Shown: positions 37,178 to 47,833, counted from the stretch's first letter. The stretch is DNA of 64,000 bases from an uncultured Fidelibacterota bacterium (GCA_902562835.1 CACEUX010000001.1:54626-118625); one strand, 5' to 3'. The notes: generated by a model from the sequence alone, not told the origin. Numbers and translations: made by a program.

Positions 37178-39721
37178 ATGACCAGAACATTTATTGTAGC
37201 AGCTTTTATTTCTTTTGTTGTTGCTCAGCAGCCAAGCCCAAATCAATCTCCAGCTGGTGGGGGTGCGCAAAAACCATCACAACCGCCTAAGAAAAAGACA
37301 ATGGAGGAGGCCTTAAAAGATAAAAAAGAGATACCAGGTTTTCTTACCCTTTACCAAGATACTACAAATGGAAAACTTTTCATGCTGGTTAAAAAAGACC
37401 AGCTTAATAAGGAATATATTCATTTTGTCCACGGTTTAAATGGGCAAATTAATGCTGGAGTTTTTAAGGGTAGCTATGGTGGAGCTAGGGTTATAAAGCT
37501 CAATCGATATTTTAATAGGGTTGAGTTTGAAGTACAAAATAATTCCATGTATTTTGACCCAGAAAACCCACTTCATCGTTCAGCGGGTGCAAATGTCAGC
37601 TCTGCTATATTAGCGGCCTCATATATTGTTGCGGAAAAAGATGGCGAGGTATTGATAGGCGTTGATAATGTTTTTTTGTCGGAGGCGCTATATCAGATAA
37701 CCAGAGGGTTTGTGCCGGGAGGTCAAAACAAAAATCCGTTTAAAATTGGCAGGTTGGCCAAAGAACGAACCAAATATCTTTCTCTAAACAACTACCCAGA
37801 GAATACAGACCTAATTGTTCAGTATGTGTATTCAAACCCTACACCGACCAACTGGGGCTCAGATGTGGGGCTTACTGACCCAAGGTCTGTAAATGTTACC
37901 CTTCAACATAGTTTTATCCAGATGCCAGAAAACAACTATATTCCAAGGTTTGAAGATCCTAGGGTTGGGTATTTTGCAACACAGATCACAGACATGACAT
38001 CTGCCGATGATCCCACCCCCTATCGCGATATGATACATCGTTGGAACTTAGAAAAAAAGAACCCGGGGCAAGCTCGATCCGAAGTGATAGAGCCAATCAC
38101 TTGGTGGATAGAAAACACAACACCTCATGAATTTAGGGGCGCAATTGAGGAGGGGGTTTTGGCGTGGAACAAGGCATTTGAAAAGGCGGGGCTAATAAAC
38201 GCTGTTGAGGTTAAGACCCAGCCTGATGATGCAGAATGGGATGCCGGGGATATTCGTTATAATGTATTAAGGTGGACATCTTCACCAACCCCACCATTTG
38301 GTGGTTATGGGCCCAGTTTTGTTAACCCAAGGACCGGTCAGATTTTAGGGGCTGATATAATGTTAGAGTTTGTTTATTTCACCAATAGGGTCAAGTATGA
38401 AAAGATATACGACACATTTAGTTCTGATATTGATGTTAGCGGAAGCCATGTGTGCCAAGCAGGCGAAATAATGCACAGGGGAAACCTTTTTGGAATGATG
38501 GTGGCTGAGTCAGTGGGTGATTATTCAGAGCTAGAACAACACAGAATTATTTATGAAAGTCTAGTGAGGCTCACTCTTCACGAGGTTGGTCATACGCTGG
38601 GACTTAGCCATAATTTCTTTTCTAGCCAATTACATAGTTTGAAAAACATACATGATAGGCATATAACAGAGCCGCTTGGCTTAACATCTTCTGTCATGGA
38701 TTATAACACATCAAACGTTGGGCCTAGCCCAAAACATCACGGACAGTTTTATACAACAACACCCGGGCCATATGATATTTGGGCCATTGAATATGGGTAT
38801 ACACCAAGCCTTGATAATCCAGAAGATGAGAAAGAAAGAGTAAAAGATCTTTTAAATAAATCAACTAAAAATGAATATGGATACGGAAATGATGCGGATG
38901 ACATGAGAAGCGCGGGAAGGGGAATTGACCCGCGTATCATGATCTCAGATATGAGTGATGATGCAGTTGGATACGCACAACAAAGAATGGATATTATAAG
39001 GTCTCTCTACCCCAGCCTACTTGATAAGTTTGAAGAGCCTGGCAGTTCATACCATGGATTTAGAGGTGCTTTTTCAATTCTAAATAGTGAGTATGCCACC
39101 TGTACAAGGATCATATCTAGATATATTGGAGGTGTATATATGGACCGCTCAATGGCTGGTCAGGTTGGTAAAGAAAAACCTTTTGTGCCCGTGCCAAAAG
39201 ATGAGCAAAAGTGGGCCATGACCCTTTTGAACAATTATTTATTTGCACCCGACGCCTTTAAGGTTCCTGAAGACATGTATGGTTATTTACAATGGGAGCG
39301 AAGGGGTTGGAGCGGAACAAAAGACCCCAAGGTCCTTGATATGGTATTGCGCATGCAAAGAGGGGTTTTAAAACAGCTTTTACATGTAAATGTTTTAAAA
39401 AGAATTTCTGACACAGCACTATATGGTAATGAATATAGCCTTACCCAAATGATGGGCGATCTCACCACCGCATGCTTCTCTGCGGATGCGGGTTCAAATG
39501 TTAATAGCATGAGGATAAACCTTCAGACGGAGTACACGAAGCAGCTTGTGATGATAGTCCATAATAAAAAAGCTATATATGACCATATTTCAGTTGGGTC
39601 TGCTTACGAAAACTTAAATAAGATAAAAAAATATGCATCTAGGTTCAATGGCGTTGATGAACCCACCAAGGCGCATAGGAAACACCTTGTTTATATGATA
39701 GACAAGGCCCTAGACACATAA
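37178..39721 (+). CDS. Secreted zinc-dependent metalloprotease (met-zincin, DUF5117/DUF4953 type)
   Basis: An 847-residue secreted protease. A signal peptide (MTRTFIVAAFISFVVAQQ) and a Pro/Gln/Gly-rich linker precede a beta-rich N-terminal domain (about 60-300) typical of DUF5117. The catalytic domain carries the extended zinc motif HEVGHTLGLSH (from His468), with MDYNTSN downstream as the met-turn candidate. The C-terminal region is helical. Proteins of this kind are abundant in Bacteroidota and relatives and are presumed periplasmic or secreted. The ATG directly follows the lpdA stop, but it is probably expressed with the following M16 peptidase. Confidence 0.88.
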   Translation: MTRTFIVAAFISFVVAQQPSPNQSPAGGGAQKPSQPPKKKTMEEALKDKKEIPGFLTLYQDTTNGKLFMLVKKDQLNKEYIHFVHGLNGQINAGVFKGSYGGARVIKLNRYFNRVEFEVQNNSMYFDPENPLHRSAGANVSSAILAASYIVAEKDGEVLIGVDNVFLSEALYQITRGFVPGGQNKNPFKIGRLAKERTKYLSLNNYPENTDLIVQYVYSNPTPTNWGSDVGLTDPRSVNVTLQHSFIQMPENNYIPRFEDPRVGYFATQITDMTSADDPTPYRDMIHRWNLEKKNPGQARSEVIEPITWWIENTTPHEFRGAIEEGVLAWNKAFEKAGLINAVEVKTQPDDAEWDAGDIRYNVLRWTSSPTPPFGGYGPSFVNPRTGQILGADIMLEFVYFTNRVKYEKIYDTFSSDIDVSGSHVCQAGEIMHRGNLFGMMVAESVGDYSELEQHRIIYESLVRLTLHEVGHTLGLSHNFFSSQLHSLKNIHDRHITEPLGLTSSVMDYNTSNVGPSPKHHGQFYTTTPGPYDIWAIEYGYTPSLDNPEDEKERVKDLLNKSTKNEYGYGNDADDMRSAGRGIDPRIMISDMSDDAVGYAQQRMDIIRSLYPSLLDKFEEPGSSYHGFRGAFSILNSEYATCTRIISRYIGGVYMDRSMAGQVGKEKPFVPVPKDEQKWAMTLLNNYLFAPDAFKVPEDMYGYLQWERRGWSGTKDPKVLDMVLRMQRGVLKQLLHVNVLKRISDTALYGNEYSLTQMMGDLTTACFSADAGSNVNSMRINLQTEYTKQLVMIVHNKKAIYDHISVGSAYENLNKIKKYASRFNGVDEPTKAHRKHLVYMIDKALDT

Positions 39722-39740
39722 TTAACAATGAGATATTACA

Positions 39741-42557
39741 ATGAAAAACAAACTAGCGATTTCGCTCTTGATAGCCTTTTTTGGGTGTACATCTGAAAAG
39801 GAAATTATGCAACACCCCTTAGATAAGTCTGAAGCTCGAACCTTCGTTTTAGAAAACGGATTAAAAGTTTACTTACTTTCTGACCCAAGCTTTAACCTTT
39901 CTGCAGCTTCAGTTTCCGTAGAGGTTGGAAGCTATGAAGATCCCGTGGATAGGGAAGGTCTTTCCCATTTTCTTGAGCACATGCTCTTCTTAGGAACTGA
40001 AAAATACCCAGATGTGGACGAGTATAGCACCTACTTGAAGACAAATGGGGGAATGTCAAATGCTTACACAGCAAGAGACCATACAAATTATCAATTTCAG
40101 GTTTTACCTGATGCTTTCGACGGCGCCTTAGATAGATTCTCTCAATTTTTTATCGGCCCCTTGTTTACCGAGGAGTACACTGCAAGAGAGGTGAATGCTG
40201 TCAATTCTGAATACCAAAAAAATATAATGAGCGATGGGTGGAGACAGTTTAGGATGAGTGGGCTCTTTGCAAATGAGAGTCACCCTGCTGCAAAATTTAA
40301 CATTGGAAACCTTGAGACACTTGGTGATATAGATAGAATGGAGCTCATAGAATTTTACAGGGAACACTATAGCGCCAACAGGATGGGGCTTGCCATGTTA
40401 AGCACGCACTCCCTTGATGAAATGGAGCAGTGGGCGAGAAAACACTTTTCAGCCGTTGAAAACCACAACCTTCCAAGAAATGTTCATGATTCAAATATTA
40501 TTGAGGGTAAAAAAACATTAAGGGTGGTTTATGTAGAGCCTGTCAAAGACATACGAAAGATGGATATTCTTTTTGAGCTTCCCAGCACAAGAGATAAATA
40601 CGAAAGTAAGCCGGGTCGTCAATTTGGTTTCATCTTAGGGCACGAAGGAAAAGGCAGCCTATTATCCCACCTTAAACAAAAAGGATGGGCTCTTACGCTT
40701 AGCGCTGGAACAAGGCAGGAGTCAAAAGAGGTTGGCCTTGCCACCGTATCAATTGGTCTGACCGAAGCTGGGCTTAAACAGTATAAAGATGTTCTAAAAT
40801 CAGTTGTTGGTTATATACAGCTAATGAAAGATTCGGGTTACCAGCCACATGTTTTTAATGAGCTAAGCTCAATGGCATCACTGAATGAAATATATTCAAG
40901 CAAGGGTGAAGGAATGTGGAGAGCAACGGACCTCGCCAATGAAGCAATGATGTATCCTATTTCTGATGTGGGACGAATAAATTATATATACAGAGATGAT
41001 AAACCAGGTAGCTATAATAATCTTTTATCCCAGTTAAATATTGAAAACATGATGGTTTATCTAAGCTCCAAGGGCGTACCAACAGATAAAACAGAACACT
41101 TTTTTCAAATAAACTATTCATATACCGAAGACGATGATCTTTACAAAGAGCTCAGCACACCTATTGTATATGATGATTTTATGGTCGCAGAAGAGAATCC
41201 GTTTATTCCAAAGAAGGCATCGGTGCCAAAAAGAGAATTAGCAGAGAATGTTTTTCCAAGCCCAATCATCGACAAGTCGGGTGTGAAGTTATATTTTGGT
41301 GAAGACCATGAGTTTCTTAGACCCAAGGGGGTTATTGGGTTAAAGATCATGTTGCCAAAAGATAAAATGAGTATACAGCATAGGGTCTATTCAAGGCTTT
41401 ACGCTGCCTGTGTAAAAGAGTCTCTTAATGAGCTTAGTTACCCCGCAAAGCAAGCAGGTCTAAATTATAATATAAGAGATAGCTACGAAGGAATATTGCT
41501 AGATGTAAATGGATATAAAGAATCCGCAATGAAGCTATACGAATTAATGTTGGACCATATGGTTGACTTTTCCGTGACAAACGAACAATTTGATGCAATA
41601 AAAGATAAAATTGTTCGTGACTATGAGAACTTTGCGCTATCTGACGCACATCAACAAACAAGAGAGCTTAGCTCTGATGTTATGTTCGGCATAAAATACA
41701 CATGGGAAGATGCGCTTCCTGTTGTAAAAGAGTCTTCTTTAAAGATGCTAAAGGAGTATAGTAATTCTCTTTATAGCAGGACCTTTGTAGAGGCAATGGT
41801 ATATGGCGACTTTAAAGAAACGGATGCAAGAAAAGCGGTCCAGTTATTTAATCGAAAGACAAATACAAAATCTATTGAACGGTCCCACGCATATGACATC
41901 TCTTACCTGCAGTTTTCAGGACCTGAAACCATTCAGTACACCAATGAACTGCTGGTAAACAATTCATGCTTTTTTAGAAAGTATTATGTAGGTGAAGACT
42001 CCCCTGAAACAAGAGCAGTATCAAATATAATTAGTAAAGCTATCCAACAGCCCTTTTATACTGAAATGAGAACCAATCAACAATTAGGATACATAGTTTG
42101 GTCATACGCAAGAAGCTTAGATGAAAGTTATTATCTTAACTTTTTAATTCAGTCAGGGGTTTATCCCGCAGACGAGCTAGACAAGCGAGCTAATGCGTTT
42201 ATTGATACAGCTCCTGAGTTTCTAAGAGAAATGGATCAGGAGACATACCAACAGTTAATCGATTCAGCAATAGAAGAGCTAGAGAAAAAGCCAATGAGCA
42301 TATCTGAAAGAGCGGCCAAGCTCAAGACCCTGATTTTTGAGCACGAAGCTGACTACAAGAGGGACCAGAAAACCATCGAAGCCTTAAGGGCTCTTGATAA
42401 GGAATTTCTTGTTTCATACTTAGAAAGAGTACTCTCCAAAGACTCTAGAAAAATGGTGAACGTCCTTTCTTTTGCGGAGGGTCACGAAAACAAAACCAAA
42501 GCAAAAAACTCATTTGGTGAACTTAATAGCTGGAAAGCATCAAGGGTCTACGAATAA
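39741..42557 (+). CDS. M16 family lipoprotein peptidase (insulysin/pitrilysin-like)
   Basis: A 938-residue zinc peptidase of the large M16A type, with four similar alpha/beta domains. The inverted zinc motif is HFLEH (His76, Glu79, His80) and the distant ligand is Glu157 in NAVNSEYQKN. The substrate-binding tail includes QQLGYIVWSYARS, as in insulin-degrading enzymes. The N-terminus is a lipoprotein signal (MKNKLAISLLIAFFGC) with lipobox cysteine 16, placing it in the envelope. It sits between other secreted peptidases, suggesting joint breakdown of extracellular or periplasmic peptides. Confidence 0.93.
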   Translation: MKNKLAISLLIAFFGCTSEKEIMQHPLDKSEARTFVLENGLKVYLLSDPSFNLSAASVSVEVGSYEDPVDREGLSHFLEHMLFLGTEKYPDVDEYSTYLKTNGGMSNAYTARDHTNYQFQVLPDAFDGALDRFSQFFIGPLFTEEYTAREVNAVNSEYQKNIMSDGWRQFRMSGLFANESHPAAKFNIGNLETLGDIDRMELIEFYREHYSANRMGLAMLSTHSLDEMEQWARKHFSAVENHNLPRNVHDSNIIEGKKTLRVVYVEPVKDIRKMDILFELPSTRDKYESKPGRQFGFILGHEGKGSLLSHLKQKGWALTLSAGTRQESKEVGLATVSIGLTEAGLKQYKDVLKSVVGYIQLMKDSGYQPHVFNELSSMASLNEIYSSKGEGMWRATDLANEAMMYPISDVGRINYIYRDDKPGSYNNLLSQLNIENMMVYLSSKGVPTDKTEHFFQINYSYTEDDDLYKELSTPIVYDDFMVAEENPFIPKKASVPKRELAENVFPSPIIDKSGVKLYFGEDHEFLRPKGVIGLKIMLPKDKMSIQHRVYSRLYAACVKESLNELSYPAKQAGLNYNIRDSYEGILLDVNGYKESAMKLYELMLDHMVDFSVTNEQFDAIKDKIVRDYENFALSDAHQQTRELSSDVMFGIKYTWEDALPVVKESSLKMLKEYSNSLYSRTFVEAMVYGDFKETDARKAVQLFNRKTNTKSIERSHAYDISYLQFSGPETIQYTNELLVNNSCFFRKYYVGEDSPETRAVSNIISKAIQQPFYTEMRTNQQLGYIVWSYARSLDESYYLNFLIQSGVYPADELDKRANAFIDTAPEFLREMDQETYQQLIDSAIEELEKKPMSISERAAKLKTLIFEHEADYKRDQKTIEALRALDKEFLVSYLERVLSKDSRKMVNVLSFAEGHENKTKAKNSFGELNSWKASRVYE

Positions 42558-42563
42558 AGGATA

Positions 42564-43022
42564 ATGCCTGTAGAGGTAATCCTTATAGCCGCGGTAACCG
42601 TTGATGGGTTTATTGCTAGGCACAGCCTAGAGGTAACAGCGTGGTCAAAAGACCTACACCTTTTTAAAAAACAGACCACGGGACACCCTGTTGTTATGGG
42701 TTCAAACACTTTTAAGACCCTGCCTGGTGAGCTAGGTGGAAGAGAGGTCCTGGTTGTATCTAGAGATCAAAAGCCTAAAGATATTTTATCAAGTATATCA
42801 CATGATAGGTGCTTTATAGCCGGTGGTGGAAAAACATATTATAGGTTTATAAACCACATCACTCATTTGTATATAACACCACACCCATATGTGTTTGGGG
42901 CGGGGGTCCCCCTGTTTGATGGAGACCTTACAGAAGAATTAAAATTGAACTTCCAAAAAATGATTGCGGTAGAAGAAGAAACCGGAATATATCAGTATCA
43001 ATATGAAGTAATAAGAACATGA
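42564..43022 (+). CDS. Dihydrofolate reductase family protein
   Basis: A 152-residue DHFR fold. AAVTVDGFIARHS takes the place of the usual loop 1, AWSKDLHLFKKQTTGHPVVMGSNTF matches the FK..T...VVMG..T core, and CFIAGGGKTYYRFI the NADPH-binding GG block; the end KLNFQKMIAVEE is normal. Loop 1 reads VDGFIA, closer to the RibD C-terminal relatives than to classical FolA, so either a divergent DHFR or another pteridine/flavin-precursor reductase is possible. thyA is not adjacent. Its stop overlaps the M1 peptidase ATG (ATGA). Confidence 0.75.
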   Translation: MPVEVILIAAVTVDGFIARHSLEVTAWSKDLHLFKKQTTGHPVVMGSNTFKTLPGELGGREVLVVSRDQKPKDILSSISHDRCFIAGGGKTYYRFINHITHLYITPHPYVFGAGVPLFDGDLTEELKLNFQKMIAVEEETGIYQYQYEVIRT

Positions 43023-44626
43023 AGAAGGCCCTTGCTCTACAGCTTATCGTAGTTGCTAGTCTCGTAAGGGCGTCTACGGAAAGCGGTGGAATTCTCTCAG
43101 ATAATCAAAAAGCCATGGATGTCTCTTATTATAAAATAGATATTAAAGTCGACCCTTATCGTAAAATAATTTCTGGAGTAGTAGAAATAACCTTTAGTCT
43201 TTTTCAAAAAACAGACCAAATAGAAATAGACCTAAAAAAGGGGTATGTGGTTTCAGGTGCCTCTATAAATGGAATGAGCTTATCTTTCGAGCATCAAGAG
43301 AATAAAATATTAATAGAAAATCCTGATATTGGCCTTTTTTCTGATCATGTGGTTGAAATCAAATATAGTGGGAAGCCCCCTGAGGCTTCTAATCCACCGT
43401 GGGATGGTGGATTCACGTGGGAAACAAGCGATGACGGGAGTCACTGGGTCGGGGTATCTTGTCAGGCAAATGGTGCACATATTTGGTACCCTTGTAAAGA
43501 GCACCCTAGCGACAAGGTAAGAGGTGCTGATATTTTTATAACCGTGCCAGACCCCTTAATGGCTGTGTCTAATGGGTTGTTGCAATCAGTAGAATCGCAA
43601 AAGAACAAATGGTCTAAGTGGCACTGGAAAACAAAATACCCCATAAGCACATATAATATAAACGTTACGATTGGGAATTTTAGTACCATAGAAAAAACCT
43701 CCTACCTTTTCGATAAGCCGCTATTATTGTCCTACTATGTACTGCCCGAAGCAGAATCTGAGGGCTTGGCATTATTAAATGAGGCAGAAGAACATTTGGA
43801 ATTTTATTCGTCATACTTTGGTGAATACCCATGGATCGATGAAAAATTTGGTCTGGTTCACACACCATATTCAGGAATGGAACATCAAACAATTAATGCC
43901 TATGGTAACAACTATAAAAAAACAAAACTGGGATATGACTTTATTCTTTTTCATGAAGCGGGCCACGAGTGGTGGGGTAACTATCTAAGTGTTGCAGATT
44001 GGTCAGACATGTGGATACATGAAGGCTTTGATACATATGCAGAGGCAATCTACGTAGAAGACAAATACGGTCCTGAGTCTGCGCAAAGTTTTATAGATAC
44101 TCGATTTAGAGGAAGCATTAAAAATAAGTTCCCCATAGTTCCCGCAGCACATGGAACAGCAAAACACAGCTCGGGAAATGATGTCTATTATAAAGGAGCG
44201 TTTGTATTGCACATGTTAAGATATCTTATAGGCTATGAGGTATTAAAAGAAAGCTTAAAAGAATTCTTACATATGCCCAAAGACCTTCCTCACAACCAAA
44301 CATCAACCAAAGAGTTTGTGTCTTTGATAAACGAGAACACGGGGAAGGACCTGAACTGGTTTTTCAACCACTACCTTTATAAAGCAGATCTGCCAATTTT
44401 GAAAATGAATCAAAAAAAATATAAAAATAAAGTTTATATTGATATTTGGTGGGATAACGATGGATTCAAAATGCCTCTAGACATTGTGTATAGCGCATTT
44501 GATGGCCCCAGAGAAAAGAGGCTAGACCTAAACAACTCACCAAAGAGAATTGTGATCCCAGAGGGGTCAACCTTAAGCCTTGACCCAGATAAAAACATTT
44601 TGTTTGAGGTGCTAGAATTAAATTAA
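43019..44626 (+). CDS. M1 family aminopeptidase, secreted
   Basis: A 535-residue gluzincin peptidase. A signal peptide (MKKALALQLIVVASLVRAS) is followed by the N-terminal beta-saddle domain, the exopeptidase-type GMEHQTI (usually GMEN), and the zinc motif HEAGH-X18-E (His312, His316, Glu335) with EWWGN. The catalytic tyrosine region is VYYKGAFVLHMLRY. It lacks the large C-terminal superhelix of PepN and resembles short secreted M1 proteins. It is coupled to the DHFR-like gene by a 4-base overlap. Confidence 0.93.
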   Translation: MKKALALQLIVVASLVRASTESGGILSDNQKAMDVSYYKIDIKVDPYRKIISGVVEITFSLFQKTDQIEIDLKKGYVVSGASINGMSLSFEHQENKILIENPDIGLFSDHVVEIKYSGKPPEASNPPWDGGFTWETSDDGSHWVGVSCQANGAHIWYPCKEHPSDKVRGADIFITVPDPLMAVSNGLLQSVESQKNKWSKWHWKTKYPISTYNINVTIGNFSTIEKTSYLFDKPLLLSYYVLPEAESEGLALLNEAEEHLEFYSSYFGEYPWIDEKFGLVHTPYSGMEHQTINAYGNNYKKTKLGYDFILFHEAGHEWWGNYLSVADWSDMWIHEGFDTYAEAIYVEDKYGPESAQSFIDTRFRGSIKNKFPIVPAAHGTAKHSSGNDVYYKGAFVLHMLRYLIGYEVLKESLKEFLHMPKDLPHNQTSTKEFVSLINENTGKDLNWFFNHYLYKADLPILKMNQKKYKNKVYIDIWWDNDGFKMPLDIVYSAFDGPREKRLDLNNSPKRIVIPEGSTLSLDPDKNILFEVLELN

Positions 44627-44641
44627 TTAAAAGAGTCTTAA

Positions 44642-47050
44642 ATGAATCAGTTTTATAAAGTTTTTTTATCAGCTGTTCTTTTTTTAACAGTGTTATTTAT
44701 ATTGGTGATCAGGTGGTTTGACCATCCACTTCCTCAATATGAAGGACAAAAGATATTATTGCCTCTTGGAAAAAAGGTTGATGTTTACACCGATAAATTT
44801 GGTGTGCCACATGTGTTTGCAGACAATGAGGGTGACCTATTCTTCACTGCTGGCTATATAGCGGCGAGAGATAGAATGTTTCAGCTATCAATGGTCTCTT
44901 TAGCGGTCGAAGGGAAGTTGGCTTCTGTCTTAGGTAAAAAATATTTAAGCACAGACATTTATTTAAGGACTTGGAAAATACATGAAACTGCGAAAAAACT
45001 TATCCAAAATATGTCTCCCGAAAACAGAGCCATATTTGAGGCCTTTTGCAAAGGAATAAACTATAGAATAGATGAGATAGAAAAGGACCCTCCGGTCGAG
45101 TTTAAAATTCTAAACTTTAAGGCACCTGATTGGAACCCCGTTACCGTAGCAGGGTATGCCCGGTTAATGGCACATGAAATGTCGGGATCCTGGAAACCAG
45201 AGATAGTATTTGGTGCGATAGAGGCGTTTTATGGAAAAGAAAAATTAGCAGAGCTAATGCCTAAAGAAGAAACGGACCTACCCACTATTGCTGAATGGAA
45301 TACAAAAAGCCTAAAGCCATTTTATGATAGTGTTATAAAAGAGGAGTATTTACTAAGGGATCTTTTTGGTGAAAGAACTGCAGACCTTGGTTCAAATAAT
45401 TGGGTGATATCTGGAGATAAGACGGATACTGGTAAGCCGTACCTTGCTAACGACCCCCATCTGGCATACACTCAGCCACCTAGGTGGTATGAGATCCATT
45501 TAAAAGGGGGAAGGTTTAATGTGTCAGGTGTATGTATAGCCGGGATTCCTATGCCAGTTATTGGACAGAATGAGAATACCGCGTGGGGGTTTACAAACAC
45601 AATGGTAGACGACCTTGACTTTTTTATAGAAGAAATTAATCCGAAGAACAAGAAACAATACAGGCAAGACGATAAATGGAGGAGTATAAAAGATAGAGAA
45701 GAAACAATTTCAGTTAAAGGTGGCAAGGATACCACAATAATAATACGTGAAACACATCACGGACCGATCATTAGCGATATACACCCATTGTTAAAAAATG
45801 GAAATACGGTAATGAGCATGGCATGGACAGGGCATTGGGTAACTTCAGAAATGGATGCATGGGTAAACCTTACTACGATGAAAGACTGGGATGACTTCTC
45901 AAACGCCTTGGAGTTGTTTGGTGTGCCCGGACAGAATATAGTTTATGGAGATGTAGAAGGAAATATAGGGTGGCGGCCCGCGGTGCATGTGCCAATAAGA
46001 AGAGAGGGTTTTTCAATGTTACCGCGCCCGGGCAATAACAGTGAATATGACTGGAGGGGTAAGGTGCCCTATGAGGAGATGCCTTTTTTATATAACCCCG
46101 AGAGTGGAATAATCTCAACGGCGAACAACAAGACTATTGACGATAAATTCCCATATTATATCAGTGGACTGTGGGCAGATCCAAGCAGGGCAAAAAGAAT
46201 TAAAAACAGATTAAATCAAGAAGAATTACTCACTTTAGGCGATATGAGGTCTATTCAACTTGACCAAACCAATGAATTTGCGAAAGAGGTTGTTCCCCTA
46301 ATTCTAAATCGAGGGGCAATAAAATATGATGAGGGATTACAGCGGGCGGTTATGTTTTTAAAGGAGTGGGATTTTGTGGAAGATGTAAATTCAGAGGCCG
46401 GGTTAGTATTTCATACCTTTATTTCAAAATTGATCAAAAATATTTATAAGGATGAAATGGAACTCATAGGAGATGAGTATTATAAAGCATATTCCGGTTT
46501 AAAGTACATCACAAATAGAAAGTTAAGAGAAATATTAAAAGGTGAATACTCATCATGGGTTGATAACATAGGCACAAAAGATAAGGTGGAAACGATAGAT
46601 GATATAGTGCTGCGTTCATTTAAAGATACGTATAAGTACATTGCGAAAACATATGGTGATAATTGGTCTAACTGGAAATGGGGTGATGCACACTCTTTAA
46701 CACATAAGCACACCTTGGGCAATATCACTATTCTTGACTACTTACTTTCTTTAAATGTTGGGCCATTCAGGTCTGGTGGTTCTGAGGGGACACCTAATGC
46801 GGGAGGTTACTCAAGACATAAACCATTTAAGCAAACATCGGGCGCCTCTATGAGAAGAATTGTCGATTTTTCTAATATGGACGAGACCCTATTTATACTA
46901 CCTACTGGACAGTCTGGGCTTCCAAATAGTCCTCATTATTCGGATCAAGCGGATTTGTATCATAGTGGTGAATACAGAGTTACTCGGTTTGATGAAGATA
47001 AAATAAAAATGAGCCCTGACTTCCGACATCTCGAATTATTACCAGAATAA
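44642..47050 (+). CDS. Penicillin acylase family protein (Ntn hydrolase)
   Basis: An 802-residue precursor of the penicillin amidase/acyl-homoserine-lactone acylase family. An N-terminal hydrophobic anchor or signal (about residues 7-24) precedes the alpha chain. The autocatalytic cut would be just before the nucleophile Ser251 in DLGSNNWVISGDK. The beta chain has conserved NDPHL, INPKN and a late SLNVGPFRSGGSEGTPNA block. The natural substrate may be a peptide, a lactam or an acyl-homoserine lactone; sequence does not decide. It fits the run of secreted amide-bond hydrolases. Confidence 0.9.
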   Translation: MNQFYKVFLSAVLFLTVLFILVIRWFDHPLPQYEGQKILLPLGKKVDVYTDKFGVPHVFADNEGDLFFTAGYIAARDRMFQLSMVSLAVEGKLASVLGKKYLSTDIYLRTWKIHETAKKLIQNMSPENRAIFEAFCKGINYRIDEIEKDPPVEFKILNFKAPDWNPVTVAGYARLMAHEMSGSWKPEIVFGAIEAFYGKEKLAELMPKEETDLPTIAEWNTKSLKPFYDSVIKEEYLLRDLFGERTADLGSNNWVISGDKTDTGKPYLANDPHLAYTQPPRWYEIHLKGGRFNVSGVCIAGIPMPVIGQNENTAWGFTNTMVDDLDFFIEEINPKNKKQYRQDDKWRSIKDREETISVKGGKDTTIIIRETHHGPIISDIHPLLKNGNTVMSMAWTGHWVTSEMDAWVNLTTMKDWDDFSNALELFGVPGQNIVYGDVEGNIGWRPAVHVPIRREGFSMLPRPGNNSEYDWRGKVPYEEMPFLYNPESGIISTANNKTIDDKFPYYISGLWADPSRAKRIKNRLNQEELLTLGDMRSIQLDQTNEFAKEVVPLILNRGAIKYDEGLQRAVMFLKEWDFVEDVNSEAGLVFHTFISKLIKNIYKDEMELIGDEYYKAYSGLKYITNRKLREILKGEYSSWVDNIGTKDKVETIDDIVLRSFKDTYKYIAKTYGDNWSNWKWGDAHSLTHKHTLGNITILDYLLSLNVGPFRSGGSEGTPNAGGYSRHKPFKQTSGASMRRIVDFSNMDETLFILPTGQSGLPNSPHYSDQADLYHSGEYRVTRFDEDKIKMSPDFRHLELLPE

Positions 47051-47833
47051 ATGATTTTTTTAATTTTATTTGTCACCTTTCTTTTGATACACCATCTGTT
47101 CTATTGGAAGGTATCTGACGTAAAAAAATATAACTTAAAAAAACCTGATTATATTGCACATAGAGGATTAAAAATTAATTATCCAGAAAACTCTACAAAT
47201 GCATTCATTGATGCCCATAAAAACCAGTATGCCTGGATAGAATTAGATGTAATAGCATCTAAGGATGGGCAATTATTTTGCTCCCATAACCACGATCTAG
47301 AAAGAGAAACAAATGGAAGGGGCTATTTGAATGAGTTAAGCAGCAATAGCCTTAAATCACTAAATATTGGCGTTTATACCCACAAAAGTGACCTAGAAAG
47401 GATACCAACGCTAGAAGAGGTGTTCTCTGCCATTCCTGATGAAATGGGAATAATTATAGAGATAAAGGCTCATTATATGTTCGACTTCACCACAGCCCGG
47501 GCATTACATGCATTTTTAACAAAACGCCCAGTACGACGAGCTATAATTTCCTCTTTTAACCCATTTGTTCTCGTTTATTTTAAACTGTTATATCCCAGGG
47601 TTATAACTGGATTTCTATTTCAAAATCTAGAATATTTTTGGATGACCAATGTCTTACATCCTAGCTATATACATCCAAGAGCTGACCTGCTAGATGACCA
47701 TATGATAAATAAAGCTAAGAAGCATAATTTGGGTATTAATGTCTGGACAGTTAATAATAAAAGGGCTATTAATTGGTGTAAAGACAAAGGCGTGGATGGA
47801 ATAATAACAGATCTAAAGGTAAACAATGTTTAA
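47051..47833 (+). CDS. Glycerophosphodiester phosphodiesterase, membrane-anchored
   Basis: A 260-residue GDPD. After an N-terminal membrane helix (residues 1-18), the TIM barrel carries IAHRGLKINYPENST (His-Arg and Glu), WIELDVIASKDG (Glu-Asp metal pair), SHNHDLERETNGRG with the second catalytic His, IIIEIKAH, and the closing NVWTVNNKRAINWCKDKGVDGIITD. It would release glycerol 3-phosphate from deacylated phospholipids. It directly follows the acylase stop, overlaps the rhodanese gene by 8 bases, and lies only about 1.1 kb before the phosphate-response regulators. Confidence 0.93.
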   Translation: MIFLILFVTFLLIHHLFYWKVSDVKKYNLKKPDYIAHRGLKINYPENSTNAFIDAHKNQYAWIELDVIASKDGQLFCSHNHDLERETNGRGYLNELSSNSLKSLNIGVYTHKSDLERIPTLEEVFSAIPDEMGIIIEIKAHYMFDFTTARALHAFLTKRPVRRAIISSFNPFVLVYFKLLYPRVITGFLFQNLEYFWMTNVLHPSYIHPRADLLDDHMINKAKKHNLGINVWTVNNKRAINWCKDKGVDGIITDLKVNNV

